51,802 bases of DNA from an uncultured Peptococcaceae bacterium (GTDB taxonomy: Bacteria > Bacillota > Peptococcia > Peptococcales > Peptococcaceae): contig CAKQDL010000009.1 in NCBI GenBank assembly GCA_934229395.1, positions 1 to 51,802 on the forward strand, written 5' to 3'. This document shows positions 32,184 through 39,629 of the stretch, piece after piece; position 1 is the first letter of the stretch, and each line of letters starts with the position of its first letter. The notes under the pieces are model-generated. The model had not been told where the DNA came from. It saw only the letters and a list, made by a program, of their open reading frames with translations, and ran no database searches. The position numbers were made by a program, and so were the translations under genes.

Positions 32184-32426
32184 ATGGACAGAAAATCTAA
32201 TCTTACAGCTGAACAAAAGCAAAAAGTAGTTCAGGCCTACAAAGAGGGTCGACGCTCTCAGGCCGAAGCAGCTCGTCGTTGTGGTGTAAGCAGAGATACT
32301 ATTAAAAAGTGGATTGCTAGAGAACACTGCGAAGGTGCAGAGGCATTAGAAGTATCTGCGACCAATCGCATCTATTCTCCTGAGCTGAAAGAGCAGGCTG
32401 TAAAAAAACTTACACAGTTTACTTGA
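32184..32426 (+). pseudogene. IS3-type transposase OrfA N-terminal remnant
   Basis: The 80-residue frame reads LTAEQKQKVVQAYKEGRRS, then a helix-turn-helix RRCGVSRDTIKKWIARE, and begins a second unit with YSPELKEQAVKKL before stopping. This matches the DNA-binding OrfA of IS3/IS150-type elements, cut short. No OrfB (DDE domain) follows. It marks old transposition at the edge of the defence island. Confidence 0.6.
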
Positions 32427-32481
32427 CAAACCCGAGGTTGCTGGTGCGGCCTCTTTTTGCACCGTACAAACCCCTTCACCA

Positions 32482-32731
32482 ACGCATTTGTACAGGTATA
32501 TATACAGTACATGTACATTGTAGCAACACCTCATTTTAAAGCGATTTTAAAGCATCAGTGAATATATACATGTGCAAATGCACTTAAAAATCTGATATAC
32601 TAACATAGAACAACACATCGTATTTTCACGTATTTTGCGCCAGCAAACAAGCTTCGTTAACACATTTATACATGTATATACACAGTACATGTACATTGTA
32701 GCTATTGTTCAACAATGAATATGTACATGTA
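32482..32731. repeat. Cluster of TACATGTA-type palindromes in two 45-base direct repeats
   Basis: Two copies of a 45-base repeat (32482-32526 and 32659-32703, about 40 matches) each contain the perfect palindrome GTACATGTAC (32507-32516, 32685-32694). Further sites are TATACATGTATA (32667-32678), TACATGTG (near 32567) and TGTACATGTA (32722-32731). All precede the broken HTH gene, so they are probably operators of that regulator or of the lost methyltransferase system. No gene lies in 32427-32740. Confidence 0.6.
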
Positions 32732-32746
32732 GAAAAGGAGTCTAAA

Positions 32747-33044
32747 TAAACATTTCTGAATTGCGCGAGCTAGAGGCATAAAGCCTGCAACCGTATCACT
32801 CTATATTCGACGACGCTCGGCCGAATTTGACGGCCACACTAAACACTCAGGCGCAGGCAATAGCCTCGAATTAGACGATGTGGCTCTTGAATTGCTCGAT
32901 AAACAATACCAACGTGCAACAGCCGCCGAAAGTGAAGCAGCAAGCTTCGCCAAATCCTGGTTCGGCTTCTGGCGCAAAAAGAAACCAACTTCTTCTAAAT
33001 CAACCAATAACAACACCGCAAGCACCGAGAGGGACGAACAATGA
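32747..33044 (+). pseudogene. Small HTH regulator gene with lost start codon and frameshift
   Basis: AAAAGGAG (32733-32740) precedes ATAAAC where ATGAAC would be expected. The frame ISELRELEA then hits a stop. Another frame continues GIKPATVSLYIRRR, FDGHTKHSGAGNSLELD and runs to a TGA overlapping the next ATG (ATGA). Together they spell a short DNA-binding protein of roughly 100 residues whose first helices resemble a MerR-like or plasmid-regulator HTH. Two lesions, at the start codon and near 32778, make it non-functional. It was once translationally coupled to the methyltransferase gene downstream. Confidence 0.55.
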
Positions 33045-34249
33045 TTGATACTAAAACGAATGTCATTCGCCATTTTATAGAAACATGGCAAAACCGTGGC
33101 GACGAAAAGCAAGACACCCAAAGCTTTTGGACCGATTTGCTTCGCGATATTTATGGCGTGGACAACGTCAGCACCTACATTGACTTTGAAAAGCGTGTCA
33201 AGCTCGACCATACCAGCTTTATTGATGGCTACATTGCCGAAACCAAGGTGCTCATCGAGCAAAAAGGCGCCAATATTAGCCTCGACAAGGGCCAGCAGCA
33301 ATCTGACGGTAGCTTTTTAACACCTTACGGCCAGGCGCGCCGCTATGCTGGCTATTTGCCACACAACGAACAGCCTAGATGGATTATTGTGAGCAACTTT
33401 AAGGAATTTCGCATCCACGACATGAATCGCCCCAACGATGAGCCGGAAATCCTGCTTTTAGAAAATCTCGAAAAAGAATACCACCGCATGATGTTTTTGG
33501 TCGACAGCGAAAACGAGCAGATTCAACGTGAAATGCAAATCTCCATAGATGCCGGCAAAATTGTAGGCGAGCTTTACGATGCCCTTTTGCACCAATACAA
33601 AGACCCGGAAGATGAAGAAACCCTCAGAAGCCTCAATGCCCTTTGCGTGCGCCTGGTGTTTTGCCTTTATGCCGAGGATGCCGGCGTTTTTGGCGAACAT
33701 AATATGTTCCACAACTTCCTCAAGGGCTATGCCGTCAAAGACGTGCGCCGTGCCCTTATGGACCTTTTTGAGGTGCTCAATACCAAAGAAAGCGACCGCG
33801 ACCCCTACATGGACGAAGACCTCTTGGCCTTTCCTTATGTCAACGGCGGCCTCTTTGCCGATAAAACCATCGTCATCCCACGCCTAGACGAGCATATTGT
33901 GGATCTTATTCTCCACCGTGCCAGCGAGGATTTTGACTGGTCAGAAATTAGCCCAACCATCTTTGGCGCCGTCTTTGAATCAACCCTCAACCCCGACACC
34001 CGTCGCAAGGGTGGCATGCACTACACCAGCATCGAAAACATTCACAAGGTCATTGACCCTCTCTTTTTAGACGACCTGCGCGCCGAGCTCACCGACATTC
34101 AAGCCATCGACGTGCTAAAAACACGCCACGCCAAGCTGCGTGCCTTCCAAGACAAGCTTGCTGGCCTCACCTTCCTTGAAATAAGGACTATTGGATTAAT
34201 ACAAAGACACGATACGCATAGACAACAGAATATGCTTAAAACTGCTTGA
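33041..34249 (+). pseudogene. N-terminal half of a class I (MmeI/Type IIG-like) DNA methyltransferase
   Basis: The 402-codon frame matches the N-terminal and helical domains of large class I SAM-dependent DNA methyltransferases. It has an ETKVLIEQKGA nuclease-like strand in the first 90 residues, ARRYAGYLPHNEQPRWIIVSNF, a LFCLYAEDAGVF-type helical region and SPTIFGAVFESTLNPDTRRKGGMHYTS. Homology stops at GLTFL, exactly where DPACGSG should follow; foreign codons (EIRTIGLIQ) then run to a stop. Motifs I and IV and the target-recognition domain are gone. Related intact proteins have 900 or more residues. The break lies near 34178-34184, where base composition also falls. Confidence 0.7.
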
Positions 34250-34252
34250 TAT

Positions 34253-34294
34253 AAGGCTTTTTGATATGCTGGATTTCAAAAGCCTTCTTTTTTT
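34253..34294 (+). terminator. Terminator after the truncated methyltransferase
   Basis: AAGGCTTTT (34253-34261) pairs with AAAAGCCTT (34278-34286), followed by a T run. The rest of the 34250-34557 gap holds three copies of TGAACGAT/ATCGTTCA (near 34357, 34379, 34417) and the controller promoter. Confidence 0.65.
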
Positions 34295-34511
34295 GCTTTT
34301 TTTGCAACGTTTGACGAGTAGCAGATGCGGTTGGAAGAATGAGTGGGTGCAAAAAATGAACGATAGCAGAAAAGAGTAATCGTTCAAAGTGAGCTATCGT
34401 GTAAAGGGTGTTAGGTATCGTTCAGTGTGTATGGCTAATTTCCGCCGAGGCTGGACTTTTGTGGACAGAAATGTTATTGCTGCGATAATGCAGCGAAAAA
34501 GACGTAATGTC

Positions 34512-34540
34512 TTGACTTTTCGCAGCACTTGTGGTATTCT
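34512..34540 (+). promoter_or_regulatory. Promoter of controller and methyltransferase genes
   Basis: TTGACT (34512-34517), 17 bases, TATTCT (34535-34540). Around it GCAGCGAAAAAGAC and GACTTTTCGCAGC form an imperfect inverted repeat overlapping the -35 box, a likely controller-protein operator. Confidence 0.65.
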
Positions 34541-34557
34541 AATATAGAGGTGGATCT

Positions 34558-34887
34558 ATGAGCAAATTTGGAGACTATCTGAGACAACTCAGAAACGAAA
34601 AAGGAATTAGCCAAGCTGATGTTTTTAAACTGACCGGAATTACTAATTCTCGTTTATCTAAAACAGAAAATGGTGCAGATAATACGCTTAATCCGGCGGA
34701 ATTAAAGAAATTAGCAGCTATATATGAAGTAGCAATCATACCGATTTATATTATGGCTGGCTATTTAGAACCATCAGATTTAGAGGAATATCGGTCGGGC
34801 TTTAAAGGTATAGAGCTTCTTGATAAAGACGAAAAGGAGCATATTCAATATCAGATCGATTTTATCAATAGAAGGAAAGGAAAATAA
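34558..34887 (+). CDS. XRE-family controller-type regulator
   Basis: The 109-residue protein starts with a lambda-repressor-like HTH (FGDYLRQLRNEKGISQADVFKLTGITNSRLSKTENG) and a short C-terminal helical tail. It is two bases upstream of the cytosine methyltransferase, the usual place for a restriction-modification controller (C protein). The inverted repeat over its own promoter supports autoregulation. The start at 34558 follows AGAGGTGG. Confidence 0.78.
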   Translation: MSKFGDYLRQLRNEKGISQADVFKLTGITNSRLSKTENGADNTLNPAELKKLAAIYEVAIIPIYIMAGYLEPSDLEEYRSGFKGIELLDKDEKEHIQYQIDFINRRKGK

Positions 34888-34889
34888 TT

Positions 34890-35936
34890 ATGATTTTTCA
34901 TCTTGGAGAATTATTCTGCGGGCCCGGCGGAATCGGCTGGGGAGCTACGCATGCAGATATAGGAAATGAGGAGTTTGGAATTGTGCATCAGTGGGCAAAT
35001 GATCTTGATGAAGCTACATGCCGTACTTACACACGAAATATTTGCCCGAATGAACCAGAGAGCGTTTATTGTGAAGATGTGCATACTCTCGATATAGAAA
35101 AGCTTGGAGCCATTGATGCACTTGCATTTGGCTTCCCATGCAACGACTTTTCTCTTGTTGGTTCAAAACTCGGTTTTAAAGGGAAATATGGCCCTCTATA
35201 CACATACGGAATTGAAGTGCTGAAAATGTACCGACCAATGTGGTTTCTTGCAGAAAATGTTGGCGGTCTAAGAAGTGCGAATGAAGGAAAAGCATTTGAT
35301 AAGATCTTGTCAGATATGAAAGAAGCAGGATACCGAATTTATCCGAATTTATATAAATTTGAAGAATATGGTATCCCACAGGCAAGACACAGAATTATTA
35401 TTGTGGGCATCAGAGATGACCTTCCGTTCGAATTCAAAATTCCTGCTCCAACAGGCGAAATGAAAACCTGTCGTCAGGCAATTGAAGAACCACCGATTCC
35501 AGCTGATGCATACAATAATGAGCCCACAAGACAATCAGCACAGGTTGTTAGAAGATTAAACTTGATTGGGCCGGGACAAAATGCTTGGGATGTGGATTTA
35601 CCGGAGGATTTGAAGATTAACACCAAAACCCGGATTAGTACAATCTACAAAAGACTCGATCCTGAGAAACCGTCTTATACTGTGACTGGATCAGGCGGAG
35701 GCGGAACACATATTTATCATTGGGCAGAGCCGAGAGCTTTAACGAACAGAGAGAGAGCAAGGCTGCAAACCTTCCCAGATGATTATGTTTTTGAAGGCTC
35801 GAAGGAACAGGTACGAAAGCAGATTGGTATGGCAGTTCCCTGTGAAGGCGCAAAACTGATATTTGAAGCAATTTTGAAGACATTTGCCGGCGTTGAGTAT
35901 AATGCTGTAGAGCCGAATATTATTGACGAAGAATAA
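34890..35936 (+). CDS. DNA (cytosine-5-)-methyltransferase
   Basis: The 348-residue C5 methyltransferase has motif I ELFCGPGGIG, motif IV GFPCNDFS with the nucleophile Cys, motif VI AENV, motif VIII QARHR, a target region at about 200-290, motif IX-like RERARLQTFPD and motif X QIGMAVP. Asn replaces the usual Gln after PC in motif IV, and Met the usual Asn in motif X. It protects host DNA from the partner nuclease. Its sequence cannot be inferred here, though the NgoFVII-like partner hints at GCSGC. Codon use is AT-richer than the thi and add genes, pointing to transfer. Confidence 0.9.
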   Translation: MIFHLGELFCGPGGIGWGATHADIGNEEFGIVHQWANDLDEATCRTYTRNICPNEPESVYCEDVHTLDIEKLGAIDALAFGFPCNDFSLVGSKLGFKGKYGPLYTYGIEVLKMYRPMWFLAENVGGLRSANEGKAFDKILSDMKEAGYRIYPNLYKFEEYGIPQARHRIIIVGIRDDLPFEFKIPAPTGEMKTCRQAIEEPPIPADAYNNEPTRQSAQVVRRLNLIGPGQNAWDVDLPEDLKINTKTRISTIYKRLDPEKPSYTVTGSGGGGTHIYHWAEPRALTNRERARLQTFPDDYVFEGSKEQVRKQIGMAVPCEGAKLIFEAILKTFAGVEYNAVEPNIIDEE

Positions 35937-35985
35937 TAGAAGAAGGGTGCAGACTATTTGCAGATAGTTTGCACCCTTCTTCTAT
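35937..35985. terminator. Bidirectional terminator between converging methyltransferase and Vsr genes
   Basis: ATAGAAGAAGGGTGCA and TGCACCCTTCTTCTAT arms with an inner ACTAT/ATAGT extension form a long stem shared by both strands. Confidence 0.85.
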
Positions 35986-36395
35986 TGAATTATGTCATCG
36001 TACAGCTGCAGGAGATTTTCTTCTGCTGTTTTCTTCTTTAGCTGGCATTCCCATATGGTTAGGACCCGCCATCCCTGTTCGGTAAGCGTTCGCAGGTTTT
36101 CGGCATCTCTTTCGACATTGCGATTAATCTTTTTATGCCAGTATTCCTCGTTGCTGGAAGGCCACACAAAGCGTTTGCAGTTATGCTTATGCCAGAAACA
36201 TCCATTAACAAAGACTACAGTTTTATATTTTGGAAGTACGATATCAGGGCAGCCTGGGAGCTTACGGACATTCTTCCTATAGCGGAGTCCCTTTGAAAAC
36301 AGATATTTTCTAACCGTTTCCTCCGGCTTGGAATTTGTGCTTCTGATATGAGACATATTTTTGCTTCGCACTTCTTTTGAATGAGTATCAGCCAT
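35982..36395 (-). CDS. vsr: Very short patch repair endonuclease
   Basis: The 137-residue protein has the Vsr signature: RSKNMSHIRSTNSKPE at the N-terminus (activation helix), LPGCPDIVLPKYKTVVFVNGCFWHKH with catalytic Asp and zinc-site Cys/His, and ENLRTLTEQGWRVLTIWECQLK. Vsr nicks at T:G mismatches left by deamination of methylcytosine, limiting mutation caused by the partner methyltransferase. It starts one base after the Z1 gene stop and is last in the - strand operon. Confidence 0.92.
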   Translation of the reverse strand: MADTHSKEVRSKNMSHIRSTNSKPEETVRKYLFSKGLRYRKNVRKLPGCPDIVLPKYKTVVFVNGCFWHKHNCKRFVWPSSNEEYWHKKINRNVERDAENLRTLTEQGWRVLTIWECQLKKKTAEENLLQLYDDIIQ

Positions 36396-36396
36396 A

Positions 36397-38241
36397 TCAA
36401 TCCTCGATTACATCGTAGTAAACGACACCATCCGGCAGTTTGATATTCGGAACCCATAACTGTTTGCCGCCCCAGCCCTTTGTTCCAGTAACTTGGTACA
36501 TCGTAAGAACTATCTTTCGAGGGAAAGAACCTCCAAGGTTCCAGTCGTTAGGAGACAGCAATGCACCTGTTCCTTGGGCGATGTCTCTGTTCCTGCGAAC
36601 AATCAGTATTCCCTGTGTAGTTGGAGCCTCGGCAAGCATCACATCGATAATGGACATGAAGGACTTCAGCTTGAAATCCGGGCTGGCTACTACATGAGAA
36701 AGTAGTTCTTTCATGAGGCGTAGACTAACCTGATAATATGGCTCTGTTTCAGAGAATACAGAAAGCAGATTGGATATATCCTCGATGGTGTTATTGTCTG
36801 GATAGAACGGATAATAGTTGGTGCCGCCAGAAATCGCTTCTACATGGTCTGTATCAAGAACATTCTTGCGGGTTGGGTTTAAACCTTCCGGATAGTATAT
36901 CTTAATTTCATCAAGACCTTGCTCAACCTGTGAGATAATTGCATTGTTGGTTGCATTAATATCTGCAAACAGCTTATAGAGCCGCTCGTCAATATACACC
37001 ATCATCATTCCAGAGTCGCGGTCATAGCCAAACATACGGCTATGCTGCCACATAGTATCTGCCTGGGGCTTCTTGGCTGTTCTGGTATAATACAGAGTCT
37101 GCAGGCTTGGAAATGTTACGCCACGACCTAAAGTGTTTCCGCCTATAACGAAATTGCAGCCAACAGAATACTCGTCACTTTCAACTTCCGTCTTTCCGTT
37201 CATCACTATGATTTTAGCTTCGTTATTCGTAAGAATTTTCTCAACTATAGTCATGATTTCCTTGAAAGATACTTTTTCACTTTTTGCAGGATTGAGCCGT
37301 GCATACTGCTTTTTTAGCTCGGCAGAAAAGTCACCGCTCATGTTGGCTTTGCACCAGTCGAGTTCTGCCTTAATACTTGATGCGAATTTTTGATGGGCCG
37401 CCTGACGCACACTTGGATGAATCAGACAGTTTGACACTGTTCCTCCGACCGCAAAAAGCTGTGCTGAAACAAGCAGATGTCTGATAACAACATCCCGCTC
37501 CGGCGTAGTGAGACTATCAGCAAAGGTAATACAATCTGGCTTTCCTGTCTTTGGAAAGAAGAAATCGCCGCCAAGGTACGCTTTACCAGGTTTGAAATAA
37601 TGCGTGAAAAGAGGATGCCATCCAGATTCCTTGGTCTGAAGGAATATAGCCTGCGGCGTTCCGGTGACCTGCAGATACAAACTGCTTGCAGCACCATTGC
37701 GAATGGAGTCCAAATACTTATTAATAGATGACTGACGGTTTCTATTTACCAATGTATTCAGAGAAGCAGCATCAGCCTCATCATCTATGATAAAAAGAGG
37801 ATTCCCCCGCATAAAACCTGTAGAGCTGAAGATGTTGGCCCACAATTTGAGGATACGAGCATTCTTTTTCAAGACAACGATTGTAGGCTGCATCAGACTG
37901 TTATCAGCAAAGATGCGGGCATCGTTCTCTCCGCAGATGCAGTATCCTTCCAAATCGGCCTTTACTCTGTCAAGAGTCTGCTGCTGAAGTACAACATTAT
38001 CTGTGGTCAGCAAAACAAACACTGGAAATCCAAGATCAGTTGCTTTGCACATGATGCCAAACATCTGTCCTGTTTTGCCGGACTGAACATTACCAAGTAA
38101 GAGTCCGATTTCATGAGTTGTAAAAGAAAAATTTTTAAGGTAGCGGTTTCCTACTTCTTCAGCAGTAGAAGAAATAGACTCGGCAAGTCCTGCATTACCG
38201 CGAGAAGTAATTTTATCAAGATAGGTTTTCAAATACTGCAT
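36397..38241 (-). CDS. Z1-domain ATPase of a restriction-modification locus
   Basis: The 614-residue SF2-like ATPase has Walker A GNVQSGKTGQ (near residue 50), Walker B LFIIDDEADAAS, motif III VTGTPQA, and a late NTLGRGVTFPSLQTLYY and QHSRMFGY block (motifs V/VI). These are followed by the Z1 region. Z1 proteins co-occur with methyltransferases, Vsr and GHKL/MORC-type ATPases in restriction-modification loci. They are thought to remodel or translocate on DNA. No MORC-type gene is present here. Its ATG overlaps the upstream stop (TAATG), so it is coupled to the PLD nuclease. Confidence 0.85.
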   Translation of the reverse strand: MQYLKTYLDKITSRGNAGLAESISSTAEEVGNRYLKNFSFTTHEIGLLLGNVQSGKTGQMFGIMCKATDLGFPVFVLLTTDNVVLQQQTLDRVKADLEGYCICGENDARIFADNSLMQPTIVVLKKNARILKLWANIFSSTGFMRGNPLFIIDDEADAASLNTLVNRNRQSSINKYLDSIRNGAASSLYLQVTGTPQAIFLQTKESGWHPLFTHYFKPGKAYLGGDFFFPKTGKPDCITFADSLTTPERDVVIRHLLVSAQLFAVGGTVSNCLIHPSVRQAAHQKFASSIKAELDWCKANMSGDFSAELKKQYARLNPAKSEKVSFKEIMTIVEKILTNNEAKIIVMNGKTEVESDEYSVGCNFVIGGNTLGRGVTFPSLQTLYYTRTAKKPQADTMWQHSRMFGYDRDSGMMMVYIDERLYKLFADINATNNAIISQVEQGLDEIKIYYPEGLNPTRKNVLDTDHVEAISGGTNYYPFYPDNNTIEDISNLLSVFSETEPYYQVSLRLMKELLSHVVASPDFKLKSFMSIIDVMLAEAPTTQGILIVRRNRDIAQGTGALLSPNDWNLGGSFPRKIVLTMYQVTGTKGWGGKQLWVPNIKLPDGVVYYDVIED

Positions 38242-39401
38242 TAATCATCCTCTCCTTCCGCATCTTCTGGTTTAAAAGAAAGCATCCAGACATCAAGAGA
38301 ATTACCTTCTTCATCAAGTGCTTTCTGACCAGTTTTCTTCAGGTAAAGATTTTCACATCCATATTCCTGGAGAATTTCCTTAGTTATCATTCCTTTTCGG
38401 TCGGTATCCAACTGTGTATCATTGATTGGAGAAACAAGACCTGCAGCGGCAAGGCGCCCCTTGAGCCATCTTCCCATGATAAGTTCATCACCGACAGCAC
38501 TAAACTGTTTGTTGCCGTCACTGGTAGTGTGGGCCTTAAACCAATAACCATCATCAGTGATGACAAAAAAAGGCACATTTTTTTCAGGGTATCCATCAAT
38601 TTGCGTGATTTCTTTGGCAACCGTAAGCTGGGTTTCAAACCAGTCACGAGATTTGCGCTTGCTTCTCGGAGCTGCATAGCAAACATTAACATTCGATTTC
38701 GTGTAATGCTTTCCGTCATCCATAAGACGTTCATCTGAAGCAGGTACTTTTAGAGGAAGAAGAAATGACGCATATGCCATGCATCGCTTGTAGAATTCGA
38801 CATTCGAAGGCGGAACTTCTGTAACAAGCTCAATCCCAGTCAGTGCAGTATTCTTTTCAAATATCAGCGGCATATCTGTGATATCATTGATCTGCGCAGA
38901 ACAGTTTGGAAGTTTGAGTTTCTCGACAAAAACGGAAATCTCTTGGCATTCAGAAGTATCGGTGGTCAGAGCAGAAAACTCATACTGCCTGCGGTTGGAA
39001 GCCTCCATTTTTATAACACCAAGGTTTGCAGAACCTATGATGGCGGCAAAAGGCTGCCCATCTTTATAAAAACAGTAGATTTTGCCATGATATTTGAATG
39101 CTCGAACCATACGGATTTCACCGATGCCCGCGGTCATCCACTTTCTGTTGATTTTCACAGCAGTGTGATAAGATCCCTCTGGCATTCCCTCTATATAATA
39201 CATGCCAATGTTAAGGCACACATTTTTAATATCGAATTCAGATACTATTGAATCCAGCTCTTCCAGTGAAGCGCGGGAAACATACCCAACTGCGATTTCA
39301 ATGTGATCAGCTTTTGCTGCCTGTTCCTTGAAGCAGTCAGCAATTGTCTGCTGTCCGTCATTGGTTCCTAGCGGAAGGATATTAGAATATAGCATTTTCA
39401 T
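38241..39401 (-). CDS. NgoFVII-like restriction endonuclease with phospholipase D fold
   Basis: The 386-residue protein carries one PLD catalytic motif in an HxK...GSxN arrangement: YHGKIYCFYKDG followed by AAIIGSANLG at residues about 107-130. This is preceded by a helical N-terminus (AAKADHIEIAVGYVSRASL). The C-terminal half is beta-rich and likely binds DNA. Metal-independent PLD nucleases usually dimerise to make one active site. The NgoFVII assignment is by motif and context (methyltransferase and Vsr next door). ATGA overlap with the XRE gene upstream. Confidence 0.75.
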   Translation of the reverse strand: MKMLYSNILPLGTNDGQQTIADCFKEQAAKADHIEIAVGYVSRASLEELDSIVSEFDIKNVCLNIGMYYIEGMPEGSYHTAVKINRKWMTAGIGEIRMVRAFKYHGKIYCFYKDGQPFAAIIGSANLGVIKMEASNRRQYEFSALTTDTSECQEISVFVEKLKLPNCSAQINDITDMPLIFEKNTALTGIELVTEVPPSNVEFYKRCMAYASFLLPLKVPASDERLMDDGKHYTKSNVNVCYAAPRSKRKSRDWFETQLTVAKEITQIDGYPEKNVPFFVITDDGYWFKAHTTSDGNKQFSAVGDELIMGRWLKGRLAAAGLVSPINDTQLDTDRKGMITKEILQEYGCENLYLKKTGQKALDEEGNSLDVWMLSFKPEDAEGEDD

Positions 39402-39613
39402 TTTGATTCCTCCTCATCTATTGTTTCCATGATTTCGTCTATATGCACATGCAGTGCTTCACAAATTTTCAAAAGAACATCAGTGGTGATGTTTTCACAT
39501 TTGCCCAGTTTTGCAATGGATGCAGAACTGATGCCCGCGGCAATTCGCAAATCATGCTTATTCATGCCTTTGTCTATTAACAGTTTCCAAAGTCTGTTGT
39601 AACTAATTTTCAT
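39398..39613 (-). CDS. Small XRE-family regulator
   Basis: The 71-residue protein is almost entirely one HTH: YNRLWKLLIDKGMNKHDLRI, AGISSASIAKLGKCENITTDVLLKICEALH. Its order in the operon, right before the nuclease, suggests it limits nuclease expression. It has GAGGTG before the start at 39613 and overlaps the nuclease gene by ATGA. Confidence 0.82.
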   Translation of the reverse strand: MKISYNRLWKLLIDKGMNKHDLRIAAGISSASIAKLGKCENITTDVLLKICEALHVHIDEIMETIDEEESK

Positions 39614-39629
39614 TTATCAATCACCTCGC

